From contig CAVVPZ010000006.1 of assembly GCA_963750255.1 (NCBI GenBank), positions 558,001-622,000 on the forward strand: a stretch of DNA of 64,000 nt, given 5' to 3'. The translations under genes and the position numbers were made by a program. This document shows, in pieces, positions 9,816 through 17,666 of this stretch (its first letter is position 1; every line of letters begins with the position of its first letter). This DNA comes from DATLED01 sp963750255 (GTDB lineage Bacteria > Actinomycetota > Acidimicrobiia > Acidimicrobiales > CADCTF01). Below the pieces are notes generated by a model that had not been told where the DNA came from, ran no database searches, and saw only the letters and a list, made by a program, of their open reading frames with translations.

Positions 9816-10209
9816 ATGGCCTTCACCCGCAGCATCGAGACCGACCTCTCCTACGACGATGCCGTCGCCGCCACCAAGGCGGCGCTGCAAGAGGAGGGCT
9901 TCGGCGTCCTCACCGAGATCGACGTCCGCCAGACCCTCAAGGACAAGCTCGACATCGACACCGACCCGCAGCTCATCATCGGCGCCTGCAACCCCCAACT
10001 CGCCCACCAGGCCATCGGTCTCGACCCCCGGATCGCCACGCTGCTGCCCTGCAACGTCGTCGTCCGCACCGAAGAACGGCCGCACCATCGTCGAAGCCCT
10101 CGACCCCACGATGATGGCCGACCTCTCCGGAGCCGAAGGACTCGACGCCATCGCCGACGACGCCGCCGAGCGCATCCAACGCGCCCTCGACGCCATCAAG
10201 AAGCCCTGA
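9816..10209 (+). pseudogene. DUF302 domain protein, one frameshift
   Basis: A DUF302 protein of about 130 residues, with the family pattern of two strand-helix units (TKAALQEEGFGVLTEIDVRQ) and a conserved ACNPQLAHQA and LPCNVVVR core. The C-terminus (GRTIVEALDP, then an Ala-rich helix ending in AIKKP) is read in a different frame, so one base is inserted near 10070. DUF302 function is not established, but the domain recurs in sulfur and metal stress operons. The ATG at 9816 is preceded by GAGGAG. Its stop overlaps the DsrE start (TGATG), which supports the reconstructed C-terminal frame. Confidence 0.82.
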
Positions 10210-10559
10210 TGGCAGACGTCGCTGCCGGCGTGGTGGTCCACCTCGACGAAGCAGATCCCGCGAAGCATGCCTCGGTGCTGAGGAACGTCGAGAACCTTCT
10301 CGATGAGCTGCAGGACGACTCGCCGGTCGAACTGGTCGTCCACGGCCATGGCATCAGCGCCGCGCTCGCCGATGGCCCGAACGCCGACCAGCTACGCCAC
10401 GTGCTCGGACGAGGAGTGCGGGTCGCCGCGTGCGGCAACACCATGCGCCGCGAGGGGATAACCAACGAGGATCTGCTCGACGGCGTGATGGTCGTGGCGG
10501 CTGGAGTCGCCCAGCTCGTCTACCGGCAGCGGGAAGGTTGGGCCTATGTGCGCCCTTGA
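10209..10559 (+). CDS. DsrE/DsrF-like sulfur relay protein
   Basis: A 116-residue protein of the DsrE/F fold: an early strand (GVVVHLDEAD), NVENLLDEL helix, VELVVHGHGI and GVRVAACGNTMRREGI. The Cys in VAACGNTM is at the position that carries sulfur in DsrE-like proteins. These proteins pass sulfane sulfur between carriers in the cytoplasm. The ATG overlaps the DUF302 stop, and the 3' end overlaps the next gene by 14 bp, indicating a tightly coupled operon. Together with rhodanese and thioredoxin it would complete a persulfide relay. Confidence 0.85.
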   Translation: MADVAAGVVVHLDEADPAKHASVLRNVENLLDELQDDSPVELVVHGHGISAALADGPNADQLRHVLGRGVRVAACGNTMRREGITNEDLLDGVMVVAAGVAQLVYRQREGWAYVRP

Positions 10560-11383
10560 TGCGCAACCATCGCCGGTGACGTTCGAAGCGCCACCGTTCG
10601 ACGCGGTCATCGACTTGTGCGGCGATCCCGTGAACGCGGGTCTGCGCGTGCTCTTCGCCGGCAACCAGTACATGGCGGTCGGCGATCTTGTCTCGGGATT
10701 TCTCGAGGATCACCCGGACGTCGGTTCGGTGTTCTACGAGACGCTGCCTCCTGGCATCGTTCTCGCCCAGCTCCGCGCCGGGGGCCTGACCATGGGATCC
10801 TTGACCCTCCGTTTCGATCCTGACGTGGTGGCCGCCAGTCCCCGAGCACTCAGAGAGCTCGAGCTGGAGGGGCGGGTCGGACCGTCCCGGACCTACGCCA
10901 GCAACGTGCTCGCGTTGATGGTGGCGAGCGGAAACCCGACCGATGTCCGGTCACTGCACGACCTCGCTCGACCGGGCGTGAGAGTGGCGCTCCCCGACCC
11001 TGCGACCGAAGGGATCGGCCGTCTCGCCCTCCGAGCCTTCGAGGTCGCAGGGGGATCCGCGTCTACGGGACGAGATCTTCGTGGCCAAGCGGAACAGGGG
11101 CGAGACCGTTCTGACCAGCATCCATCACCGCCAGACCCCGGCATGGGTCGTCGAAGGCGCAACCGATGTCGGCGTGGTCTGGGAGACCGAGAACCTCCAC
11201 CACCTGCGCCTCGGCGCCCCCATCGAAGTGGTGCACCTCGACGACGACGTGAACCAACGGGGCCACTACGCGTCCGCCGTGGTCACCACCGCGCCACATG
11301 CCGACCACGCCCGTGCCTTCGTCGACTACATCGCCAGCGCGGCAGGGCGACGGACGTACGCCCGGTTCGGGTTCACCACGTGA
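10546..11383 (+). pseudogene. ModA-like solute-binding protein without signal peptide, one frameshift
   Basis: A periplasmic-binding-protein fold of about 275 residues. It shows an N-terminal LRVLFAGNQY strand, a TYASNVLALMVASGNP core, a LARPGVRVALPDPATEGIGRL hinge region and an ITS-type second lobe ending in YARFGFTT. The layout fits molybdate/tungstate-type (ModA) binding proteins. No signal peptide or lipobox is visible before the fold, although Cys residues occur at positions 2 and 25, and no ABC permease or ATPase is nearby. The frame changes inside a run of five G at 11050-11054. It starts inside the DsrE gene. The ligand is unknown; an oxyanion is the family expectation. Confidence 0.7.
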
Positions 11384-11465
11384 GAGTCCGCTCGAGGTGG
11401 CACACGCCATGCCAGTCGGCGCCGAACGCATCCAACACGGCGTCGAAGCCAACCAAGGAGCCCTG

Positions 11466-11894
11466 ATGTCAGACATCGTCGCCTGCCCCTCCTGCGCCAA
11501 GCAGAACCGGATCCCAACGAGCGCCACCGGCACACCTGTGTGCGCAGCATGCAAGACGCCGGTGCCGTGGACCGTTGACGCCACCGACACCGATCTGGAC
11601 GCCGCGCTCGACGCGAACGTGCCCGTCCTGGTCGATCTCTGGGCGCCGTGGTGCGGACCCTGCCGGACCGTCGCGCCCATCATCGAGCAGATCGCCCGGG
11701 CTCGGGCGGGTCACCTGAAGGTCGTCAAGGTCAACGTCGACGAGCTGCCCGCGGTGTCTGCCCGCTATGGGGTGCAGGGCATCCCGACGCTGCTCCTGCT
11801 CGACCACGGCCGCGAGATCGGCCGGCAGGTGGGCGCCCTCCCTGCGGCTGCGCTGGAGAGTTGGCTGGACAGTCGCACCACGGCGGCCCGCTGA
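11466..11894 (+). CDS. thioredoxin with N-terminal zinc-ribbon-like segment (Trx2 type)
   Basis: A 142-residue thioredoxin. The N-terminus has two CxxC pairs (CPSCAKQNR and CAACKTP), typical of Trx2-type proteins that bind zinc. The thioredoxin fold follows, with the WAPWCGPCR active site near residue 60 and the cis-proline loop GIPTLLLLDHG. It should reduce protein disulfides or release sulfur from persulfidated carriers in the cytoplasm. The ATG at 11466 follows an AAGGAG motif at 11455-11460. Its stop shares a base with the next start (TGATG). Confidence 0.93.
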   Translation: MSDIVACPSCAKQNRIPTSATGTPVCAACKTPVPWTVDATDTDLDAALDANVPVLVDLWAPWCGPCRTVAPIIEQIARARAGHLKVVKVNVDELPAVSARYGVQGIPTLLLLDHGREIGRQVGALPAAALESWLDSRTTAAR

Positions 11895-12508
11895 TGGGCT
11901 TCTACGACGAGCACGTCCTGCCCCGCATCATCGACCTCGCGTTGGGCAAGGCCCAAGACCCCACACGGGCAAAGATCGCCGCGAGGCTGGAGGGCGAGGT
12001 CCTCGAGGTCGGGTTCGGGTCCGGCCGCAACCTCCCGCACCTTCCATCGGCCGTGACCAAGCTCTTGGCCGTCGAACCTGCTGCGCTAGGGCGCAAGCTG
12101 GCTGCGCCACGGATCGCTGCCAGTCCCGTTCCCGTCGAGGTCATCGGCCTCGACGGCCAAGACCTGCCCCTCGATGACGCGTCGGTCGATCACGCCCTCA
12201 TCACCTGGTCACTCTGCACGATCCCCGATGTCGACCGGGCCCTCCGAGAGGTCCACCGGGTCCTGCGCCCGGGCGGGATGCTGCACTTCGTCGAGCACGG
12301 CCGCTCCCCGAACCCGGCGACGGCCCGGTGGCAGGACCGGCTCACCCCCCTGTGGGGCCGCATCGCCGGCGGCTGCCACCTCAACCGCCCCATCCGTGAG
12401 CACATCGAGGCCGCCAGCTTCGAAATCGTCGACCTCGACACGTACTCGATGGGTGGACCCGACGTCATCGGCTACTCATACCGCGGCCGCGCCTCGAAGG
12501 CGACATGA
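11894..12508 (+). CDS. class I SAM-dependent methyltransferase (UbiE-like)
   Basis: A 204-residue methyltransferase and the last gene of the island operon. It has motif I VLEVGFGSGRNLPHL near residue 37, a DLPLDDASVDHALITWSLC segment and a VLRPGGMLHFVEHG motif, a pattern shared by UbiE-like enzymes and several small-molecule methyltransferases. The substrate cannot be deduced. Translational coupling with thioredoxin (TGATG) suggests related roles. No terminator was recognised between its stop and attR. Confidence 0.85.
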   Translation: MGFYDEHVLPRIIDLALGKAQDPTRAKIAARLEGEVLEVGFGSGRNLPHLPSAVTKLLAVEPAALGRKLAAPRIAASPVPVEVIGLDGQDLPLDDASVDHALITWSLCTIPDVDRALREVHRVLRPGGMLHFVEHGRSPNPATARWQDRLTPLWGRIAGGCHLNRPIREHIEAASFEIVDLDTYSMGGPDVIGYSYRGRASKAT

Positions 12509-12852
12509 ACGAACGCGATGGAGATCGGGGGGTGGTCCGCCCCGGCCTGACGCTGCCCGACGACCAGCGCCCGCGCGTTGCCCTGGAGTCGCCAGATGCT
12601 CCCAGCCGTTGAACGAGTCGGCTCGGCGCCGCAGGATGGTGACGCCAAGCACAGCACCTCGCCGCCTCTGCCCTCGAAGTGAAGCGACCGGTTGTCACCC
12701 GGTTGTCACCGCTCCTGGATCCCAGTCAGTCGCACGAGAGCAGACGACCACCACCGCTCAAGGCTGGATTCAGCTTCTGAACTGCGACGATGTGCGTTGG
12801 GGCCCCCTGAGTGCCGACGACAGCAGACGGGACAAACCGCCTGGACACGCGA
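12509..12852. repeat. non-coding right end of island with an 11-bp tandem repeat
   Basis: No convincing gene lies between the last operon gene and attR. The stretch contains two adjacent copies of CCGGTTGTCAC at 12689-12699 and 12700-12710. Their place about 150 bp inside attR is where integrase or excisionase arm sites usually lie, but the motif differs from the repeats near attL. Confidence 0.4.
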
Positions 12853-12895
12853 CTCATAACCCGAAGGTCGCAGGTTCAAATCCTGCCCCCGCCAC
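12853..12895 (+). repeat. attR: tRNA-fMet 3' end, right copy of 43-bp direct repeat
   Basis: It carries the anticodon loop, T-arm and acceptor 3' strand of tRNA-fMet with no 5' half, so it is not a tRNA gene. Unlike attL it is followed by GAG rather than CCA, meaning this version lacks an encoded CCA. The T-stem pair is C-G here and T-A in attL. It probably represents the original chromosomal 3' end left behind by integration. Confidence 0.85.
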
Positions 12896-12900
12896 GAGAG

Positions 12901-12935
12901 AAGGCCAGGTCAGGACCTGTTTCTGACCTGGCCTT
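12901..12935 (+). terminator. hairpin following attR
   Basis: A perfect 13-bp inverted repeat: AAGGCCAGGTCAG (12901-12913) and CTGACCTGGCCTT (12923-12935). It sits at the same offset from the tRNA 3' end as the 3712-3742 hairpin does from attL, consistent with being the original tRNA-fMet terminator. Confidence 0.7.
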
Positions 12936-12953
12936 CGTCATGTCTCAGGTTGC

Positions 12954-12974
12954 TTCTACCGGTTCTTCTACTGG
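12954..12974. repeat. TTCTACCGG / TTCTACTGG direct repeat outside attR
   Basis: Two 9-bp near-identical copies (12954-12962 and 12966-12974) lie 60 bp beyond attR. They resemble the GTCTACCGG repeats beyond attL, so they may be arm sites left by an earlier element at the same tRNA. The signal is weak. Confidence 0.3.
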
Positions 12975-13094
12975 TGGCGCGACGCACGGCCCGTGATCCT
13001 TGCATCCCGATGCCCAGCGCCGAGATCCGTTTGCCGGGGATCGCTCCGAGCGAAATCGAGGCGGACGGGGCTTCGGAACGAGCAAGCTCGCCGG

Positions 13095-13809
13095 GTGTAC
13101 GAAGACAGCGCCCAGGACGCGTACGACATCTTGAACAACGCCCGTGGCAAGGACTACGTCGGCGAAGCGGCGGCGCTCGCCGACATCATCCGTGCACATG
13201 ACCCTTCAGCTCGAACCCTCCTGGATGTCGGATGCGGCACCGGTCGCCACATGAAGGAACTGCACTCGCTGGGCTTCACCTGCGTCGGCACGGATCTCTC
13301 GCCGGCCATGCTCACCAAGGCCAAGTCGCGGCGTCGGCGACGCGCGACTGGAGTTGGCTGACATCCGGACAGTGGACCTCGGCGTGACCTTCGACGCCGT
13401 GATCTGCCTCAACGGCACCATCGGCTACATGACGACCAAGCCCGAGCTGGAGACGGCCGTTCGCCGCCTCGCCTCGCATGTCGCTCAGGACGGCGTCCTG
13501 ATCGTCGAGCCGTGGATGGCGCCCTCGCAATGGCTCGCGCCCACGGTCGGGGCCGAGTCCGGGAGCGCGGGAGACATCGCGGTGGCGCGGGTGAGCCGCG
13601 CCTACTTCGAGGACGGACTCGGCGTGTTCGAACGGCACTGCTCGATCGCCACCCCCCAGCGGGCGTGGTCGTTTGTCGAGGTGCACCGACTCGGGCTGTA
13701 CGAGATCTCCGAGTACATCGACGCGTTCCACGCCTCCGCCCTGTCGGCAAGTCACGAAGAGTTCCCCGGGCGAGGCATCGGGATCCTCGTCGGCAAGCGG
13801 ACCGCCTGA
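13095..13809 (+). pseudogene. SAM methyltransferase of the N,N-dimethyltransferase (TylM1/DesVI-like) group, one frameshift
   Basis: The N-terminal part reads VYEDSAQDAYDILN followed by motif I LLDVGCGTGRHMKEL, then the frame is lost near 13327-13338. The rest resumes at GDARLELADIRT one frame over, with CLNGTIGYMTTK, GVLIVEPWMAP and a C-terminal RGIGILVGKRTA. The order and motifs match a methyltransferase subgroup best known from amino-sugar N-dimethylation, though related actinobacterial proteins lie outside such clusters. No sugar genes are nearby. The GTG at 13095 is the likeliest start because the conserved YEDSA motif follows at once. Confidence 0.72.
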
Positions 13810-14059
13810 GACTCCTGGCCCCGCCGATGAAGCGCCAGCGAGCCGATGGCGACTAACGATGGGGAGTCGTCTGCTGAGCCGGCAGCTCCCGCGGCCTGGT
13901 CGTCTCCCTCGATGCCGATGGTGCAGGGCGGTCGCCGAAGGAACTCCCGTCCCAGAGAGTGTCCGTTTGCACCTCGCCCACATCGGCCCGATCAGGGCGC
14001 AGGCGATCTGGACGGATGACAGTTTGCTGGCCATCAAGGTAACTTGGTGTGTGGACCCG

Positions 14060-14360
14060 GTGATCCTTGCGTCCGCTTGCAAGCGCGGGGTCGAGGGTCA
14101 CGACATGCTCCACGCCTACCGGAAATCCGATGAGAGTCTTCGATCTTGAGGACCTGACGATGCTGATCGGCCCCGCCGAGTCGGCCGCCTTGCTCGAGAT
14201 CGGTGTCGCCCATGCCGAAGGGATCGACTTCATCGTCTCACGCCATGTCCGCCCGAGCCAGGTTCTTGGAGTAGCCGATGCCCCGATCGATTCAAGAGAT
14301 TCTCGACCACGGAGACGATCTCGCCCGACGTTTCGAAGACTACGAGCCAAAGGCGGGTGA
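14060..14360 (+). pseudogene. small protein of a two-gene cassette (possible toxin), one frameshift
   Basis: The reconstructed sequence begins at a GTG (14060) with VILASACKRGVEGHDMLHAYR, shifts frame near 14120, and continues NPMRVFDLEDLTMLIGP, ALLEIGVAHAEGIDFIV. This resembles a recurrent actinobacterial small protein of about 70 residues encoded just before an HTH partner, a layout often seen in toxin-antitoxin pairs. I cannot name the family. The second frame stays open to 14360, overlapping the HTH gene, so the true end may be earlier, near 14270. Confidence 0.45.
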
Positions 14361-14550
14361 CGAGCGGCCGGTGGAGGAGTACCTCCTCGAGCGGGCGACG
14401 ATCGCGCGATCGCGCAGCGAGCGCCAGGTGGTCGACGCGATCACCGGCGCAAGGAGCAAGGGGTTGTCATGGCAGAGGATCGGCGACATCCTCGGTACCT
14501 CAGCCCAAGCCGCGCAGCAGCGGTACGGCGCGGTCGTCGAGTCAGCCTGA
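14278..14550 (+). CDS. small helix-turn-helix protein, putative antitoxin/regulator
   Basis: A 90-residue protein. Its charged N-terminal helical region (HGDDLARRFEDYEP) precedes a C-terminal helix-turn-helix, GLSWQRIGDILGTSAQAAQQRYG, near residues 61-83. It overlaps the end of the preceding small gene, so the two are probably co-transcribed; antitoxin or autoregulator is the natural guess. DNA binding is supported by the HTH pattern only. The ATG at 14278 has no strong binding site ahead, which suits coupled translation. Confidence 0.7.
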   Translation: MPRSIQEILDHGDDLARRFEDYEPKAGDERPVEEYLLERATIARSRSERQVVDAITGARSKGLSWQRIGDILGTSAQAAQQRYGAVVESA

Positions 14551-14641
14551 ACTTCGGCTCCGAGCGAGGGCGGCGTTTGCTTCACGATCACAGCGCCATC
14601 GTCCGTCGGGACACGGACAACGCTCGATAAACCCCAGTGGT

Positions 14642-14957
14642 TCAGTTGTAGACCTGGCCCGATCTTCGACGGCCAAAGTTCTCCAGCTCTGTGTCCACCC
14701 ACCCCAAGAGCTCGCGCTCCGACCCAGACCGATGCCAGGCCGGACGACGGCGCACAACCTCGCCACGTTCCTCGGCGATCCAGTAAGCGATCACGTCGGC
14801 GTGCCTGTGTGCGCACGACGAACACGTCCAGCCCAAGCTCGGCTGCACCGGCTGGGACGCCGCCGGCGTTCACGGCGGGCAGTTGCCCCTGGAAGAGCAG
14901 GATGCTCTCTCGTGACGGATGTCGGACGATGAGGTGCGCGATCGGCGACTTCACCAC
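14642..14957 (-). pseudogene. small unrecognised protein, one frameshift
   Basis: Two minus-strand frames join cleanly at about 14808. The upstream frame reads SPIAHLIVRHPSRESILLFQ and GLDVFVVRT, and the downstream frame continues HRHADVIAYWIAEERGEV with a GWVDTELENFGRR end. The composition is protein-like and the join has no gap, so a gene of about 105 residues is plausible. I recognise no family. The rest of 14551-15099 shows nothing convincing. Confidence 0.35.
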
Positions 14958-15099
14958 GACGCAACCTACGGGCTGAACAACATCGGCGAGTCGTGGCCGA
15001 CAGAGCCGCCAGTAACGGAGACGCGTTGGCTGCATCCGGCGCGCTCCCGAGGAGCCTGCCGCCTGATGGCCGGCAGTGAGGCGGCCGCGTCGCCTGCGT

Positions 15100-16473
15100 T
15101 CAGCGGACGAGGGCGGTGAGGTTCTCTGTCGCCGTTCGTGCTGGGATCTGCTCGCCGGGGACGCCGGTGTGGGGCTCGCCGACGATGAGCGGTTGCGTTA
15201 GGAAGTCCCGGATTGCGGTCGCCTTGGTCAGGGCCGCCTGGGCGGCTCGAGCGGCGCCGACGGTGACCGCATCGAGTCGCTCGTCGTCGATGAGCGCGGA
15301 CCGGGAGGTCGTGACGTCGATGGCGGGGTGGAGGCCGTTCACGAAGAGCGCGGTCGAGTAGACGATGCTTGTTCCGGCGCTGGCGAGGCCAGGGAGCGGG
15401 TGTCCGTCACGGGGGTGGGGCGCGAACCGGAACGCCGTGACCGACCCGTTGCCTCCAGCGGCTCGTCCCGGCGAGGGTGGATTGGCCTCCCAGGTGGTTG
15501 CATCGAGAACAAGGAGTACGGTCCGTCCGCCGTCGGCCAACAGGCCCGCGAGCCGGGCGGCGGCAGTGCTGGCTTCGGCCGGTGCGCCTTCGATGACGAC
15601 CGCTTCGACGGGGAGGTCGTCGTCGATGAGCCCCGCGAAGTGGGGGCTCGCTCCTGTGGCCACGATCACGGCGTCGGTGTGCGAGGCGATCTCGACGACG
15701 AGGACGAGTTGGCCGAGTCCTTCGGGGCCGAGGAGGTCGATGGTGCCGCCGAGCTCCACCGGAACGACGGCGTCGATGATCTTGATCTTCGTCTCGAGCC
15801 GGGCTCCGGAGGGAACGCGGGCGGCTGGCTCATCGGCGGGAACATCGGCTGAGGTGATGATGCGTCCGAAGAGCTGTGCAAGGTCGGGCATGGATTCCTC
15901 CAGAAGGGGGTGGGTGGGAGTTGCGGGCGGGGTCTTGAGCGCCGCGCGGAGTCTTCGCCGGGCGGCGTGGATGCGTTTGCGTACGGTTCCGGGCATCGCG
16001 CCCACGAGCGCTGCGAGTTCGGCGTCGGTCCATTCGCCGAAGTAGCGGAGCCGCAACAGCAGCGCGTCGGCGTCCGGCAGCAGGCTGAGGCCGAGCCGGA
16101 TGGTGGCCACGTCGCTTCGCCGTTCGGCGATGCGCTCGGGGTCGTCGCTCGCGTCGGGCGGTTCACTGACTTGGTCGAGCCATACGGTCGGCCGGGTACC
16201 GCGGGTCGCTCGATCGGCTTGCTTGCGCACGATGAGCGCCAGCCATGCCCGCAGCGCTGCCGGATGTCGCAACGCTGCGTGGGACGCGAGGGCCTCGAGC
16301 AGCGCCTCCTGGACGACATCCTCGACCAGCGTGGGATCGTGCACCCATCGTCGTGCGAGATGCATCAGTTCGGGTCGCGCGGCCTCAGCGAACGCTTCGA
16401 GGTCCTCCGGTTCGCCCGAGCTCAGCCTGCGAAGAAGATCGGGAAGTTCGATGGCCACACGAGATAGTCCCAT
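15100..16473 (-). CDS. ECF-type sigma factor fused to a degenerate F1-ATPase beta-like domain
   Basis: Residues 20-95 form sigma region 2 (LARRWVHDPTLVEDVVQEAL) and residues 115-180 region 4 (LSLLPDADALLLRLRYFGEW, then an HTH ending RKRIHAARRRL). After a Pro/Thr linker (180-195), residues 200-445 align in order with the nucleotide-binding domain of ATP synthase beta: RLETKIKIIDAVVPVELGG (LLETGIKVID in beta), a P-loop position reading GPEGLGQL instead of GGAGVGKT, GAS where beta has catalytic GER, a Walker B-like VLLVLD, GSVTAF, LHPAIDVTTSRS and FLTQPLIVGEPHTGVPG. The P-loop Lys and Thr and the catalytic Glu/Arg are gone. The beta barrel and C-terminal helical domain are absent. No anti-sigma or ATP synthase gene is near. 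GTG at 16458 is an alternative start. Confidence 0.85.
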   Translation of the reverse strand: MGLSRVAIELPDLLRRLSSGEPEDLEAFAEAARPELMHLARRWVHDPTLVEDVVQEALLEALASHAALRHPAALRAWLALIVRKQADRATRGTRPTVWLDQVSEPPDASDDPERIAERRSDVATIRLGLSLLPDADALLLRLRYFGEWTDAELAALVGAMPGTVRKRIHAARRRLRAALKTPPATPTHPLLEESMPDLAQLFGRIITSADVPADEPAARVPSGARLETKIKIIDAVVPVELGGTIDLLGPEGLGQLVLVVEIASHTDAVIVATGASPHFAGLIDDDLPVEAVVIEGAPAEASTAAARLAGLLADGGRTVLLVLDATTWEANPPSPGRAAGGNGSVTAFRFAPHPRDGHPLPGLASAGTSIVYSTALFVNGLHPAIDVTTSRSALIDDERLDAVTVGAARAAQAALTKATAIRDFLTQPLIVGEPHTGVPGEQIPARTATENLTALVR

Positions 16474-16672
16474 CGGAACCCGATGGCGTTACCGCACCGC
16501 CCAGCGCGGACCTGCCCCAATGACCGGGCGTGGGTCGTGTCGCTCGCCCACCTGGCTGAGTGATCCTCCCGTGATGGCACGCGCAAGGCCCGCAAGAGTG
16601 CGGAGGCAGGTGCGACGACCAGCGCTGGCAACTTCCTTCTCGCCGGAGCGGTCGGGCTCTCGAAAACAGAAG

Positions 16673-16991
16673 ATGCTCACGACGACCGGGTGGCACGATC
16701 AGGCCGTGTCGTCGAGGTCCGGAACCGAGTCGGAAGTTCTGCGGGAGATGCTCTACTTCCAAAGGTTGGAGATCCTCCGTTCGATCGCGGGCCTCTCGAC
16801 CGCCGATGCCCACTGGAAGCCTCACCCCGACGCCAACTCGCTGATCGGCATCGTGAGCCACCTCGCCTGGGTGGAGCGCCTGTGGTTCCACTTTGCGCTG
16901 GATCGTCAATCACATGATCGAGGAGACGGCACGCCACGCCGGTCACGCAGACATCACCCGCCAACTCATCGACGGCACGAAGGCGACCTAG
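16673..16991 (+). pseudogene. DinB/DUF664 family protein with internal deletion
   Basis: The N-terminal half reads EMLYFQRLEILRSIAGLSTADAHWKP, then the conserved SLIGIVSHLAWVERLWF helix. The family then needs about 60 residues before its C-terminal WIVNHMIEETARHAGHAD helix. Here that helix follows at once, out of frame, at about 16901, and runs to a TAG at 16989. The central helices and one metal ligand are therefore missing. DinB-like proteins are four-helix bundles, often thiol-dependent transferases in actinobacteria. The copy should be inactive. Confidence 0.65.
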
Positions 16992-17107
16992 AACCGATGG
17001 GCAGGTGACCGATCGAGCCCGATCGGTTTGACGGACTCTGGCAATCGCCCGGAAGCGGCGTAGTGCACCGCCCCACAAGCCCGGCCAAGGGTGCGATGCA
17101 CGCAAGG

Positions 17108-17476
17108 TCAACGCCGAGAGGGAGTCACCCGCCGATGAGCAGACTGGAGGAGTTCCGTCAGCTCGCTCCACTCCACAGCGTTGTTGAGGCGAACGGCGAA
17201 CCATCCGCTAGGACCGTGGTGGGGTGACAGCTCGAACCGCGGATCCTGTTGTAGCGCATCCCGTTCACTCGGCTCGCTGAGAAAGTGCAGCGATCGTCCA
17301 GATGCCTGCCACCGAGGACGACTGGGCGACCCCAGGCCATTGAAGATCGCGAACCGCCGCCGACCGACCCGGAACAGAGGACGGCCTTGAAGCTCGCTCT
17401 CCTCCACCCCATCCAAGGTGAGACAGACGCCCCGAACCTTCGCCAGCATCTCCTCATCGGTCGCGTCGAGGGCCAT
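17108..17476 (-). CDS. MmcQ/YjbR family DNA-binding-like protein
   Basis: A 122-residue protein of the MmcQ/YjbR fold: an N-terminal helix (EEMLAKVRGVCLTLDGVEES), a two-stranded segment LFRVGRRRFAIFNG, and the C-terminal GWFAVRLNNAVEWSELTELLQ that characterises the family. The fold is linked to double-wing DNA binding, but cellular roles are not established. The ATG at 17476 starts the family motif without extra residues. It stands alone on the minus strand. Confidence 0.85.
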   Translation of the reverse strand: MALDATDEEMLAKVRGVCLTLDGVEESELQGRPLFRVGRRRFAIFNGLGSPSRPRWQASGRSLHFLSEPSERDALQQDPRFELSPHHGPSGWFAVRLNNAVEWSELTELLQSAHRRVTPSRR

Positions 17477-17666
17477 TCGGACGATCGTCGCGCATCCGTG
17501 GATGGCACCCGGGGGCGTTCCAAGTCGCCGGGTGCGCAGCGCCCCCACCTGATCGAGCGCAGGTTCTAGGACGCGTTGCCGGACCGGGGTCCGTCGATCC
17601 GGCGCGCTCACGGAACTCAGGACGGCCCATCGCAGGACGGATCGACCTACCTTCGCGAAGCTCCGG

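Noticed and set aside
12841..12900. Second tRNA gene with CAT anticodon
   Set aside because: Only the 3' half (anticodon loop to acceptor) is present; the upstream 40 bases do not form the D-arm or 5' acceptor strand. It is attR.
12991..14076. Short repeat GTGATCCTTGC near 12993 and 14060
   Set aside because: Only about 11-15 bp match, with no target duplication or mobile gene; likely chance.
15100..16473. Reading the C-terminal half of the sigma fusion as part of an ATP synthase operon or as a frame artefact
   Set aside because: Sigma and beta-like parts are in one uninterrupted frame and no other ATP synthase subunit gene is present nearby.
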